63,649 bases of DNA from Promethearchaeota archaeon (lineage in GTDB: Archaea; Asgardarchaeota; Lokiarchaeia; Sigyniarchaeales; SOKP01), in contig JAHLWS010000063.1 in the NCBI GenBank assembly GCA_019057795.1, forward strand, positions 1-63,649. Direction: 5' to 3'. The notes below the pieces were generated by a model. The model did not search any database and was not told the origin of the DNA. It was given only the letters and a program-made list of their open reading frames with translations. The position numbers and the translations under genes were made by a program. Below are positions 34,435-44,404 of this stretch, one piece after another; position 1 is the first letter of the stretch, and the number at the start of each line of letters is the position of its first letter.

Positions 34435-35964
34435 TTAGGTACCAGCTATTCTTTTTGGATATCGAGTTTGTGCGTTGAGATTTTCGTGGAGTAGCTTGTT
34501 AACCAATTTAAATTTAACCCCGTTGTATTGTTCATCGTACCATAAGTTATTTAACTCGTCCAAATCATTTTTTCTGTCAAACAGATCTCCATAATCTCTA
34601 TGACCTTCGTATATCGTTAACTTAAATTCCTTTGTTATCAAATGTCTTAATCTCTCGTGTAGAGGCCCAACTTCCTCATCATTCTCAATATAACAACAAT
34701 CTCGTGGTTGGCCGGCAGAATTCTCAGGGTCTCTTAAAACAGCTGACATATCAAAGCCTTGCATATCTGGTGGTTGCTTTCTTTTTGATATCCCTAAGAT
34801 GTTTAGGAGCGTCTTTGGGTAGTCTATAGAGCTCATTAAAGCATCTGTTACCGCAGATTTTGTTATTCCAGGAACTCTCCAAATCATAGGAATACGAAAC
34901 ACGCCCATATACGCCGAGGGGCCTTTGAAAAGCATTCCATGTTCTCCCATTAAATCGCCATGGTCGCTAGTGTACACTACTATTGTATTATCAGCGTAAC
35001 CTAACTTCTCTAATGAGGCTAAAAGCTGTCCAATACTAGCGTCAAGTAGTGCTAAAGTACCGTATGTATAAGCAATGAAATTTCTAAGCTCATCTTCATT
35101 TGTCTCTCTTAACATCGCCCCAGGCATGACATTAATAAACGGTGCTAGATACGGGTGGTTCCTCAAATTCTCGAGATCCTTGAAACTTTTTGGCAATTCA
35201 ACATCTTCAGGCTTATAAATACTCCTATATCTTCCAGGGGGGAAAACAGGCTGATGAGGGTCGGGAAATGAACAATGTACATAGAACGGTTTATTCCCGT
35301 AATCTCCATTGGCGTGCCTTTCCAGAAAAGCGATAGTACGCTCAGTTACATAAGCGCTCGAATATAAGTCGACGGGTAATTCGTGTTCAGAAAACACAGA
35401 AAAGAAATTCTCAATTTTTTTCCATCTTTTCCGCATGTTCTCAGCTAGTCTTGGAGATCTTTCCTCCAACCAATCTAAATAATGACCCGCCAAGCAAGCT
35501 CCATGCCCTATCACGGTTTCCACTTCTTGGTATCCGTAGTAAGGAATAGGAAAATTTTCACGTACGGGATACCACCCTTCTTTTGGAAAAACCCAATCGT
35601 AAAAAGATTCAGCAGATTTATCGTTGATTCTATATGGAGCCGTGTTAAATTGATGATGCAATTTTCCAAAAGCTGCTGTATGCCAGCCTCTATCAACTAA
35701 TGTTTGAGTAATTGTTGGGACATCTTGAGAGAGAATCATACCGTTGCTTCTAACACCGTGTACATTAGGGTAATATCCCGTTAATAGTGTTGCTCTGTTT
35801 GGCATACACATGGGGTTTGTACAAAATGCGTTCGTAAATCGAACTCCTTCGCTTGCCAATCTATCCAAGTTCGGAGTTTTTAATAATTTGTTTCCAGAAC
35901 AACTCATGTGGTCATATCTATGCTGGTCGCTAATGATGAATAAAACATTCATTTTTTCTTTCAT
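34435..35964 (-). CDS. Type I sulfatase (formylglycine-dependent)
   Basis: 509 residues of the alkaline-phosphatase/sulfatase fold. Metal ligands appear early (ISDQHRYDH), then PNLDRLASEGVRFTNAF and the maturation motif CMPNR with Cys53 in CTNPMCMPNRATLLTG, where Cys becomes formylglycine. YTSDHGDLMGEHGMLFKG supplies further metal and sulfate ligands. No signal peptide is seen, unusual since many sulfatases are exported. A homologue of the same length is encoded at 40518. The maturation enzyme is not in this window. Together with TauE/SafE and GH4 genes it suggests sulfate-ester catabolism, but the substrate is unknown. Confidence 0.93.
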   Translation of the reverse strand: MKEKMNVLFIISDQHRYDHMSCSGNKLLKTPNLDRLASEGVRFTNAFCTNPMCMPNRATLLTGYYPNVHGVRSNGMILSQDVPTITQTLVDRGWHTAAFGKLHHQFNTAPYRINDKSAESFYDWVFPKEGWYPVRENFPIPYYGYQEVETVIGHGACLAGHYLDWLEERSPRLAENMRKRWKKIENFFSVFSEHELPVDLYSSAYVTERTIAFLERHANGDYGNKPFYVHCSFPDPHQPVFPPGRYRSIYKPEDVELPKSFKDLENLRNHPYLAPFINVMPGAMLRETNEDELRNFIAYTYGTLALLDASIGQLLASLEKLGYADNTIVVYTSDHGDLMGEHGMLFKGPSAYMGVFRIPMIWRVPGITKSAVTDALMSSIDYPKTLLNILGISKRKQPPDMQGFDMSAVLRDPENSAGQPRDCCYIENDEEVGPLHERLRHLITKEFKLTIYEGHRDYGDLFDRKNDLDELNNLWYDEQYNGVKFKLVNKLLHENLNAQTRYPKRIAGT

Positions 35965-36028
35965 TTTAAACCTAAATAAGATTTAAACTAAAGTTAATAT
36001 AAATCTAGTTACAAAAAAAAAAGTAACT

Positions 36029-37102
36029 TTATTCGCTGGAGTTTTTATCGAAAAGAACTTTTACGTTATCTTGGCTTAGATATAGTACGATTGTCAATGG
36101 ATACACAAAGAGGGTCATAAATATGCACATATACATGATGATATAGCGACTAATCTTTAATTTGAAAAACAGACCAATGGTCCCTAATAAACCTAGTGCT
36201 CCAAGGGCGATGAATATAATTCCTATTACAAAGAATGCTCCTTCGCTAAAATCGATTAATTGTTGAACTATATTGGGAGCTAAAATACCTAACGTTCCAA
36301 TAAGCAAGAAAAATAGCGTAACAATTCCCGAAAATCCTGCAACAATTTTTAATCCAATTTCGGGTTTTATCCGCGGTCTCTCCGGCGTAGGAGTGGGATG
36401 TTCATTGACATCCTTAGCGACATAAAAAAGTAGCATTAAAGGTATGAATATAAAGATTATTGTCATAAAGCTTACTCCAACATCAAATTCTCCACCAACT
36501 ACTCGCTCTCCAAAACTGAACACGATTAAAGTAGTTACGCCAATTAACGTAAAGAAAAATATTAAAATGTCCTTAAATTTTCGATCTACAATAAAGACCG
36601 CTAAGAGAGTAACCGTAACCAATACAACATAACCTATTAATTGCAATACTGGTATATCCAAATCAATTATAAAACCATAACGATTAATTTCTGGAAGTTT
36701 TGGCTCAAAAATAAATTCGAGAAATTTAAATTTTAGGTTATTTCTAAAGATAGCGTCAGACGCAGTATGGATCAATCCGCCAGAGACTAAAAGCAAGTAA
36801 GCATTCCTCCAAGATACATCTCTCTTACCGTCATCCACAAATTTGACAAAATTCTCGCTTCGTTTAACTGAAAATCGGGAGAAATAAGAAAAGAATAAGG
36901 CTAGTGGTAATGCCCATATAAGATATGGAATCATATAGTGAAAATCAACTGGTAAAAAACCAAACGGCTGAGCAGAGTCGGGACCGATCCAATTGGCTAG
37001 TATAAATATCGCTGCTACTTTATAATTAAATTTATCTTTGCAAAAGTATAGAATGGGTACCATTATGCCGAAGGCAATTATAAAATGTCCGATTTCTGGC
37101 AA
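36029..37102 (-). CDS. Membrane protein with metal-dependent-hydrolase-like (YdjM-type) N-terminus
   Basis: 357 residues with about nine helices. The first third contains MPEIGHFIIAFG, NWIGPDSAQ and GGLIHTASDAIF, a spread of His/Asp residues in membrane helices that resembles the YdjM/LexA-regulated membrane-hydrolase family. The rest is hydrophobic with a short Pro-rich loop (EHPTPTPERPRIKP) near residue 225. It lies between a sulfatase and a TauE/SafE exporter gene on the same strand, with gaps of 64 and 125 bp. The function is unknown. Confidence 0.65.
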   Translation of the reverse strand: MPEIGHFIIAFGIMVPILYFCKDKFNYKVAAIFILANWIGPDSAQPFGFLPVDFHYMIPYLIWALPLALFFSYFSRFSVKRSENFVKFVDDGKRDVSWRNAYLLLVSGGLIHTASDAIFRNNLKFKFLEFIFEPKLPEINRYGFIIDLDIPVLQLIGYVVLVTVTLLAVFIVDRKFKDILIFFFTLIGVTTLIVFSFGERVVGGEFDVGVSFMTIIFIFIPLMLLFYVAKDVNEHPTPTPERPRIKPEIGLKIVAGFSGIVTLFFLLIGTLGILAPNIVQQLIDFSEGAFFVIGIIFIALGALGLLGTIGLFFKLKISRYIIMYMCIFMTLFVYPLTIVLYLSQDNVKVLFDKNSSE

Positions 37103-37227
37103 CTTCTTTACCTATCTTAGTTTTATTTGATTGATTTTATTTTAATTAAAAATTCTAATAAATTAATATAACTTATTTGTACATTTTTGAATATAAAACT
37201 ATTGCATTTAATTGTAGTTTGACTAAT

Positions 37228-38160
37228 TTAAGTTATAAAGTAAAAAATCAGCGCCAAGGCTCCTAATACGAAAATTACAAGTCCAACAGCCCGTCCCATT
37301 GTTTTAGCAGATAATTTTTGAATATATGTTGAGGCTATTATGCCAGATATAATCGAACCGATTGCTAGATAAAAAGAAAGTTCGAAATTAAAAAAGAATC
37401 GTCCTTTAATTGTAATGCCAAAAATTTGGTAAAATGAGAAAGTACATAAGCCAATTATTATGCTCAGAATTAGAGCTGTGCCAACCCCTTTTTTAAGTGG
37501 GTATCCGTAAAGTATAACTAACGCTAACACAAAAATTAGACCAGAACTCGCTCCAAATAATCCCGAATTTAAACCAACAAATATTCCAAAAAATATAGCT
37601 AATAGATAAAACAATCGCGAACCGCGCGTTATAAATCCTTGAATAGTATCTGTTTCAGAAGCTAACTGTTCTTCGATCTTTTTATTTAATTCGGCAAGTT
37701 CTTCTTCGCTTTTTCCTCTTTTTACAGTTTTGCGTGCCCAGTTCTGAGCCATTTTTTTAACTGATTCGTAAGTGGGAAAACCCCGCTTGAGAAATGTAAG
37801 CCCTAAAATCATAGTAAATATCGGAATGAACCATCCAAAAATGCTACCTAAAGGAGTTGTCATCAATGTAAAAACGCCTAAAAGGGATATAAATACGGCT
37901 ATAATTATTATTATGAAAATATCTACTCTAATTTTAAATTGTTTTTTCCTGAGATAGCCTATTGACACGGCAGCGGCTGTAATCAAATCATTTAACAGAT
38001 TTATTGCAATAGCTAAAAACACATCTCCAGTGAATAACAGAATAATAGGAAACACAATTCCCATACCCGTTTGACCAATAAAGCTTATACTGATTCCTAC
38101 AAGAGCACCTATAGATATTAACATTGCGATTTGATATATTTCCAAAGCTATTGTATTCAC
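37228..38160 (-). CDS. TauE/SafE-family sulfite/organosulfonate exporter
   Basis: 310 residues, eight helices in two halves. The first half has ALVGISISFIGQTGMGIVFP and the second FVGLNSGLFGASSGLIFVL, the internally repeated pattern of the family. A cytosolic loop (residues 125-175) carries a charged segment, KRGKSEEELAELNKKIEEQL. Family members move sulfite, sulfoacetate or related anions. Beside sulfatases and an alkylsulfatase it may export sulfate or sulfite released in the cytosol. It is divergent from the M28 peptidase gene at 38311. Confidence 0.85.
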   Translation of the reverse strand: MNTIALEIYQIAMLISIGALVGISISFIGQTGMGIVFPIILLFTGDVFLAIAINLLNDLITAAAVSIGYLRKKQFKIRVDIFIIIIIAVFISLLGVFTLMTTPLGSIFGWFIPIFTMILGLTFLKRGFPTYESVKKMAQNWARKTVKRGKSEEELAELNKKIEEQLASETDTIQGFITRGSRLFYLLAIFFGIFVGLNSGLFGASSGLIFVLALVILYGYPLKKGVGTALILSIIIGLCTFSFYQIFGITIKGRFFFNFELSFYLAIGSIISGIIASTYIQKLSAKTMGRAVGLVIFVLGALALIFYFIT

Positions 38161-38310
38161 ACCTTTTACTCTTTAATTTAAAAATAATTAAATAATAATT
38201 ATTGTTAAATTATGATATATTTATAACTATCGTTAATAGCTAAAAGCATACCTTTAAATCATTTAGCGTTAATTTTTTTATAATTAAAATTTATTGAAGA
38301 AGTAATAAAT

Positions 38311-39591
38311 ATGAATATAGAAATCTCAAAAGAAGATTCTGACTATATGTATAATCTTGTTCAAAGAATAGTTGACGAAGTTGGTCCTAGAATGCCCTGT
38401 AGCCCGCAAGAAGCTGAAGGAGCAAATATAATTAAGAGCGAGCTGGAAAAAAGTTGCGACGAGGTCGTTTTAGAACCCTTTGAATGCCATCCAAAAGCTT
38501 TTCTTGGGTGGATTAAAATGATTGTAATTATGGTCCCTATTTCTATGATACTCCATTTGCTTATGCTATTCGCTTCAGAAATGATATGGTTAATTATTTT
38601 TGCTGCAATCTCTTTTGTTTTGGTACTATTATCTTTATTGATCATGTGGGAAGAGTTTTTCAACTACAAAGAGTTTATCGATGTAATTTTCCGTAAAAAA
38701 TCGTCTCAAAATGTTGTTGGTAAATTTAAATCTAAAGGGGAAGTAAAAAAAATTATTATATTCTCGAGTCACATTGACTCTGCTTTACAATTCAATTTAC
38801 TTAAGGTTTTAAAATGGGGTTTTATTCCACTCGCTTTTGTTGCTATAATCATAATATTAATATGGTTAGTTCTTTCGGCTATATCTTTAACATTTATGGT
38901 TATTGGGTTCATTGGACTTAAGGCTATATTTTTTCCAACAGTTTTTTGGTTACTAATCGTTGGTAGTCCTTGCTTTATAGGCTTGTTTTTTTTCGTTCCA
39001 TTGGGAGAAAAAGGAAACGTTGTTCCAGGCTCAGTGGATAACCTTAGTAGTTGCTCAGTTATAGTGGGGCTTGGAAGATATCTCAAAACCCATAGAGATA
39101 TAATCCCGGAAAACACTGAAATTAGGTTGATTAGTTTTGGTAGTGAAGAGAGCGGATTACGAGGCTCCTACCGTTATGTTGCTGCTCACTTAGAAGAACT
39201 GAAAAAATTCGATGCTATGGTTTTTAATATGGACGGATTGGAAACACCGGATAAATTTTTAGTTATTGAGTACGAACCTACAACTCGAACTAAGCATTCA
39301 GAAGAGGTCGTTCAAAAAATATTAAAAGCTGCGGAAATGAACGACATTAAAGCTAAAAAATTTGGTGCAGGTAAATTAGAAAAGACGGTTGGTAAATTAA
39401 GCGGAGGCTCTGACGCTGCTGCTTTTTCAAAATCTAACATTAAAGCTGCATTTTTAAATTCGGCAGATTGGAAAACAAGGTCTAGCTATTATCACCAATC
39501 TACGGATACTCCTGACAAAATTAGGAAGGGAACTTTGGAGAACGCTTTGCGTATCTGTATAACTTTTATTTTAAATGAAAAAAATAAATAA
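38311..39591 (+). CDS. M28-family metallopeptidase with membrane helices
   Basis: 426 residues. The M28 zinc set is present: His in SSHIDSA (about residue 151), Asp in GSVDNLSS, Glu pair in FGSEESGLRGS, Asp in FNMDGLE, and His in YYHQSTDTP near the end. Between residues 68-113 and 170-235 are two pairs of hydrophobic helices inserted into the fold, making it a membrane-embedded aminopeptidase-like enzyme. The N-terminus begins with IVDEVGPRMPCSPQE, the usual opening of M28 enzymes. The peptidase domain may face the cytosol or exterior. The next gene starts 11 bases downstream, so an operon is likely. Confidence 0.88.
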   Translation: MNIEISKEDSDYMYNLVQRIVDEVGPRMPCSPQEAEGANIIKSELEKSCDEVVLEPFECHPKAFLGWIKMIVIMVPISMILHLLMLFASEMIWLIIFAAISFVLVLLSLLIMWEEFFNYKEFIDVIFRKKSSQNVVGKFKSKGEVKKIIIFSSHIDSALQFNLLKVLKWGFIPLAFVAIIIILIWLVLSAISLTFMVIGFIGLKAIFFPTVFWLLIVGSPCFIGLFFFVPLGEKGNVVPGSVDNLSSCSVIVGLGRYLKTHRDIIPENTEIRLISFGSEESGLRGSYRYVAAHLEELKKFDAMVFNMDGLETPDKFLVIEYEPTTRTKHSEEVVQKILKAAEMNDIKAKKFGAGKLEKTVGKLSGGSDAAAFSKSNIKAAFLNSADWKTRSSYYHQSTDTPDKIRKGTLENALRICITFILNEKNK

Positions 39592-39602
39592 TTGATCGAA
39601 AT

Positions 39603-40505
39603 ATGAATGAACAATTGCTACACTTTTTAGAAAATGCTTTTGCCGACAGTGAACTCAACCGCCTTCCCGAGAAATTTGGGGGAGGAAGAATTTTTACATC
39701 TCCTTTAATTGGGGTTGTTGCTGGAGATGACCCAATATTTTTAAAATTCAAGGAAGTAGTAGGACCAGAACATTTTACACCTCCTGAGATGTGGAAAGAA
39801 TGTGGTCAGGAAGAATTACTCGCTGAACAACTTCGCATAGTATCTATAGTTTTCCCATACGTTAAAAAGATTCGTGACGAGAGCAAAAATATTATTCAAT
39901 TACCCCGTGTAACTTTACCAGCTGATATCTATTCTGTAGGGCGGAACTATGCTAACGAATTTATGGTTTATATTTTAAAACAATGTATTTCATATTTTCA
40001 AGAAATAGGATTTATGGCTGCAGCTGGAGTGCTTAATGAAGTCTATACTATTGTTACAAAAGGAACTTTTTATTCAACTTGGTCTGAACGGCATATTGCA
40101 TTCGCAACTGGGTTAGGAACTTTCAGTTTACACGAAGGTCTTATAACTGAGGTCGGGTGTAACATACGGTTAGCTTCAGTAATCACTAACGCGTCACTTG
40201 AAATAACACCACGAAAATATAAAGAGCCGTATTCCAATTGTCTATACTTTACAGAAGGTACTTGCAAGACATGTATAGAAAAATGTCCCGCTAATGCAAT
40301 AACCGAAAATGGGCACGATAAAACAAAATGCTACAATTATGGTCAAAAAATAGCAAGAAAAATGAAAATTCGCCATGAATCGCTCCTTAAACCTACCATC
40401 CGTCGAGTTAATGGAAAGTTAAGACCTCCAGTTTACCCCGTTGGTTGCGCATTTTGTCAATTTGGGGTTCCTTGTATGGATAAAAACCCAACATCTAATG
40501 AATAA
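39603..40505 (+). CDS. QueG-like (epoxyqueuosine reductase-related) 4Fe-4S protein
   Basis: 300 residues. The C-terminal half has ATGLGTFSLHEGLITEVG, then CLYFTEGTCKTCIEKCPANA and GCAFCQFGVPCMDKNP, the two-cluster layout of QueG and corrinoid reductases. The N-terminal part is a dimer/substrate region without recognised motifs. QueG enzymes use cobalamin and Fe-S clusters; a cobalamin site cannot be seen from sequence alone, and this group also contains uncharacterised reductive-dehalogenase-like proteins. It follows the M28 peptidase closely and precedes the convergent sulfatase gene by 12 bases. Confidence 0.8.
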   Translation: MNEQLLHFLENAFADSELNRLPEKFGGGRIFTSPLIGVVAGDDPIFLKFKEVVGPEHFTPPEMWKECGQEELLAEQLRIVSIVFPYVKKIRDESKNIIQLPRVTLPADIYSVGRNYANEFMVYILKQCISYFQEIGFMAAAGVLNEVYTIVTKGTFYSTWSERHIAFATGLGTFSLHEGLITEVGCNIRLASVITNASLEITPRKYKEPYSNCLYFTEGTCKTCIEKCPANAITENGHDKTKCYNYGQKIARKMKIRHESLLKPTIRRVNGKLRPPVYPVGCAFCQFGVPCMDKNPTSNE

Positions 40506-40517
40506 TTGTTATTCTAT

Positions 40518-42041
40518 TTAGGTAGCAGCAACTCTCTTAGGAAATTTGGATTGTGCCTTAAGATTTTCATGCAATAATTTATTTACCAACTTGAATCTTT
40601 TTTCTCGGAAATCTTTTTTTTCCCATAAATTATTCAATTCATGAGGGTCGTTTTTACGATCGTAAATATCGCCAAAATTGTCTAACCCTTCGTAAACAGT
40701 TAACTTATAATCTTCAGTAATTAAATGCCTTATCCGGGCTTCCAGAGGACCGACTTCTTCGTCGTTCTCTATTAAAACGCAATCTCTAATTTTCTTGGCT
40801 GGATTTTCTAAGACTTGAGACATATCAAAACCTTGCATATAAGGTGGGTGGTGTCGTTCTTTTACATTTAAAAGGTTAAGAATCGTTTTAGGAAGATCAA
40901 TAGTACTAACTAAAGATTGAGACACTCCTGGCTTTGTTAATCCGGGTACTTTCCAAATTAAAGGGATGTGGCAAGGTCCTATGAAAGGACATGGTCCTTT
41001 GAATAGCAAGCCATGATCACCCATTAAATCGCCGTGGTCGCTGGTAAAAATAACCATTGTATTTTCTGAATTCCCATATTTTTCCAAAGACGCTAATATT
41101 TTGCCTACGCAATAATCTACATACGCAATAGCTGCGTAAGTTAAAGCAGTAATCTTGCGAACCTCTTCTTCCGTTGATTCTCGTATGAACGCTTTTTTAA
41201 ACGGCGGATTTTTTAAATGATATCCTAAATATTTATGGCGATATAAATTCTTTGCATCTTGAAAACTTGCGGGGAGTTCTATATCTTCTGATTTATACAA
41301 GTCTCGAAATCTCTTAGGTGGATATAGAGGATAGTGTGGATCTGGAAAAGAACAATGCAAATAAAACGGCTTATCTCCATAATCACCCTTGGCATATCTT
41401 TCGAGGAAAGCAATTGTTCGTTCTTGAACATAGGTAGTATTGTATAAATCTTCTGGTATTCCGTCGCAATATAAACTGAAAAGATTGTCGTAATTCTGAA
41501 CTCTTTTTTTCATTTCATCTGCAATTTTGGGGGCTCTCTCTTCCAACCATTCTGTATAATGGCCAGCGCACACAGTACCATTTCCAGAAATCATTTCCAC
41601 TTCGTCGTAACCATAATAGGGGAGGGGAAAATTCTTTCCCACAGGATCGTTTTTACCTTTATCAACCGCCCAACTAATTAAACTTTCGGCAGATTTTGTT
41701 TTGTGCTTAAATGGACCTAGCCAAAATTGATGGTGTATTTTTCCAATAGCCGCAGTATGCCACCCTCTTTTTTGAAGCGTTTTTGTAATGGTAGGAAGGT
41801 CTTCTGGTAAATTAATTCCGTTGCTTCTAACGCCATGCACATTTGGATATAGTCCCGTGAGTAAAGTTGCTCTATTAGGCATGCAAATTGGATTAGTACA
41901 ATAATAATTAGTAAATCTCACTCCTTCGCTTGCTAATCTATCGAGGTTTGGCGTTTTTAGAATAGGGTTTCCAGCACATCCTAAATGATCAGCTCTTTGG
42001 GCATCAGTTATTATAAATAATACATTCATTTTTTCGCTCAT
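40518..42041 (-). CDS. Type I sulfatase, close paralogue of the gene at 34435
   Basis: 507 residues, closely similar to the sulfatase at 34435 along its length. The maturation motif is CMPNR with Cys53 in CTNPICMPNRATLLTG, and FTSDHGDLMGDHGLLFKG is also present. No signal peptide is seen. Differences are spread over the central region (residues 110-260), which shapes the substrate pocket, so the two probably act on related but different sulfate esters. Gene duplication followed by divergence is likely; the intervening genes on both strands imply it is not a recent tandem copy. Confidence 0.93.
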   Translation of the reverse strand: MSEKMNVLFIITDAQRADHLGCAGNPILKTPNLDRLASEGVRFTNYYCTNPICMPNRATLLTGLYPNVHGVRSNGINLPEDLPTITKTLQKRGWHTAAIGKIHHQFWLGPFKHKTKSAESLISWAVDKGKNDPVGKNFPLPYYGYDEVEMISGNGTVCAGHYTEWLEERAPKIADEMKKRVQNYDNLFSLYCDGIPEDLYNTTYVQERTIAFLERYAKGDYGDKPFYLHCSFPDPHYPLYPPKRFRDLYKSEDIELPASFQDAKNLYRHKYLGYHLKNPPFKKAFIRESTEEEVRKITALTYAAIAYVDYCVGKILASLEKYGNSENTMVIFTSDHGDLMGDHGLLFKGPCPFIGPCHIPLIWKVPGLTKPGVSQSLVSTIDLPKTILNLLNVKERHHPPYMQGFDMSQVLENPAKKIRDCVLIENDEEVGPLEARIRHLITEDYKLTVYEGLDNFGDIYDRKNDPHELNNLWEKKDFREKRFKLVNKLLHENLKAQSKFPKRVAAT

Positions 42042-42154
42042 AATAATCAGGCAGAAGAATTTTTCTTATAAAGTTATGTTTTAATGTATAATTTAGATTT
42101 CGATGTTTAGAAATATAAAGTTAGCCTATAAAAAAGAAGAAAAGAAATTTTGAT

Positions 42155-44404
42155 TTAAATTATAGGTTGAAAAATTTTCTTATCTATTAAAGAGAATATT
42201 GTTTCGACATCCTTTGAATTAAATCCTTTTTCTTGCATTAGTTGAGTAGTGAAACAATATTTTGACTTGTTTTTTTTCATTGAAATCATAGCTCTACCTA
42301 TCATTGCCTTCTCAGTAGAAGAAATTTTAGTTTTACCCGTTCCTACAACTTTTAATGGGTATAAAAAGGAAGTTCCAAAATGTTTCTTAATTAAATCTTC
42401 CATATTTTTGAATGGTTGTAAGTTTCCTTTAAATTCCTTTAGATGAGTCCCATATTTTTCTTCTATTTCGTAAGATAAAGCCTCTATTGAACCAAAAAAT
42501 TGTTGGGAAGGAAGATCTTTCATTATAAAGATTATTCTAAAGTTTTTAAAATCTGACATTATAATTTTAGAATTTTTATATTCGAGTTTAATAGTTTGTG
42601 AGTGTTCATCAGAACCAGTAATATCTAATCCGAAGGTTCTTATTGCTTCTAAAAACCCAGATATTAACGTTGTATTCAATTTTTTGTCAGTGAAGACTTG
42701 ATCGTATATATTTAAAGAAGATTGCTTCTCTATAATAAGCAAATAGTTCAAATTCAAAATATCCAAGCATCTATTGTAAATAGCTTCTTTCCGAGCAGCG
42801 CTTTTTTTCCTGCTTTTTTTAATTAGCATGTAAGACGATGCTGATACCGCAGAAGTTAAACCAATAACTATACCGACTGAAACTACTAAAAACCAATCTA
42901 TTTCAAAAGGTAGAGTGATTACAAATATCTGAGTTGTAACTCCAGCGTCGGTACCGTTGAACCAATAAATGTAAGCTTTATAATCTCCGTCTAAAGCACT
43001 TGATGGGATAATGTAAGTAAACGAATTTGATTCTGAGGTTATAGTATTATTACTCGTGTAAATTTTATCGTGAAATGGGTCGTTTAAAATAAAAGTATAA
43101 TTTCCATTCAACAAGGGCTCTGAGATAAAGAATTTTAATTCTTGACCTGCTAAAAATTCGGTTCTACTTACATCGAGACCAAAATCAATTTTTGATGAAC
43201 GAGCGGTTATTTCCCATAAATCACCTTCTGAAATTAGGTTAGTAGAAATGAAGATATCGTTTTCAATATAATTAATATCAACTATACCCGTGATATTAAT
43301 ATCATTCCTTAACACATTAATATTAAACCAATTTTGAGGAAAGTTAAATTTCACGATATAATTAGAAAATTCGGGGTTGATCAAAGGAATTACGCTCCAG
43401 TTGTTATTATGGGTTTCTGATATCTGAAGAGTTCCTGGAGAAGGTAAGTAATTTTCTAATTCAAGGATGTAACTTGCATTAAACATTATTTCAACAGATT
43501 GATTATGATAAACCGGGATAAATAAATCAGTTTGATTTAGATGTAGGTTAATATTAGATATTTCCACTTTTCCGCTTCCAGGTAAATCGTTAGTTACATT
43601 ATATAAATTACCATTGACTACTATAGTCATATTAATAGCTTCCGGATTATATGATTGTTCGGTTCTTTGTATTAATTTATGCCTAAAAGGTTTACCCTGC
43701 CCTTCAATGGACCAAACACTACCATCGTATTTAGATGTATTCAGGTTTGTATGGATTGAATCATCCTCGTTTAAATACCAATAATGATCGGAATTATCAT
43801 TTGTTGCATATGCAGAACCATTGACTACTAAATAATAGCTTCCTTTCGAAAGATGTATTGGTTCTGGAAACGATTGAACGTACCAATTGGGAATGCTTGA
43901 TATATTAATTGGCACTGGTTCACCATATACCGTATTATTCGGGCAATCGCTTAATTGGTCATATCCATTAATTTGGACATACACAGGGCTAATCGATTTC
44001 CCTTCTAAATACCCATATATATGAACTCCTAAGAGCGTAATATCTTCTGTGATGTTGAGTTGAACCCCATAACCTTTCATACTTTTATATATTGATCTAA
44101 AACTTGACCCTCCTTCTTCAATTGAAATTAGTTCTTCTCCTAATTTAATATCGGTAAAGTCAAGTTCTAAATTAGTAATATTCCATTTCGTACTAGGGAG
44201 ACTTATGTTTATATTATTTGTATTTGTTTGAATACTAGAAAAGTTTGTAAATTCTTGTATGCTATAATTAACATCAATAGTTAAAGAATCTCCATTACTT
44301 TGAGCGTTAGCGTTATTCAGGTGTAAATTTAACCCTAGTAAAAAAACTAGCAACATCATGTTAATAATGATTAAAACTTTTGCTTTCCTCAATATTAATC
44401 CCAT
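42155..44404 (-). CDS. Receptor-like membrane protein: secreted region, one helix, longin/roadblock-like cytosolic domain
   Basis: 749 residues. A signal peptide (1-36, ending near NANAQS) precedes about 465 residues of extracellular beta-rich sequence with many Asn-x-Ser/Thr sites. A helix at about 503-528 is followed by a basic stop-transfer KKSRKKSAARK. The cytosolic ~220 residues start YLLIIEKQSSLNIYDQVF and FLEAIRTFGLDI, then FRIIFIMKDLPSQ and SYEIEEKYGTHL. This alternation of strands with two helices resembles longin/roadblock domains, which bind small GTPases. The last 45 residues resemble a winged helix. The whole suggests a surface sensor signalling to a GTPase; that is inference. 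Confidence 0.68.
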   Translation of the reverse strand: MGLILRKAKVLIIINMMLLVFLLGLNLHLNNANAQSNGDSLTIDVNYSIQEFTNFSSIQTNTNNINISLPSTKWNITNLELDFTDIKLGEELISIEEGGSSFRSIYKSMKGYGVQLNITEDITLLGVHIYGYLEGKSISPVYVQINGYDQLSDCPNNTVYGEPVPINISSIPNWYVQSFPEPIHLSKGSYYLVVNGSAYATNDNSDHYWYLNEDDSIHTNLNTSKYDGSVWSIEGQGKPFRHKLIQRTEQSYNPEAINMTIVVNGNLYNVTNDLPGSGKVEISNINLHLNQTDLFIPVYHNQSVEIMFNASYILELENYLPSPGTLQISETHNNNWSVIPLINPEFSNYIVKFNFPQNWFNINVLRNDINITGIVDINYIENDIFISTNLISEGDLWEITARSSKIDFGLDVSRTEFLAGQELKFFISEPLLNGNYTFILNDPFHDKIYTSNNTITSESNSFTYIIPSSALDGDYKAYIYWFNGTDAGVTTQIFVITLPFEIDWFLVVSVGIVIGLTSAVSASSYMLIKKSRKKSAARKEAIYNRCLDILNLNYLLIIEKQSSLNIYDQVFTDKKLNTTLISGFLEAIRTFGLDITGSDEHSQTIKLEYKNSKIIMSDFKNFRIIFIMKDLPSQQFFGSIEALSYEIEEKYGTHLKEFKGNLQPFKNMEDLIKKHFGTSFLYPLKVVGTGKTKISSTEKAMIGRAMISMKKNKSKYCFTTQLMQEKGFNSKDVETIFSLIDKKIFQPII

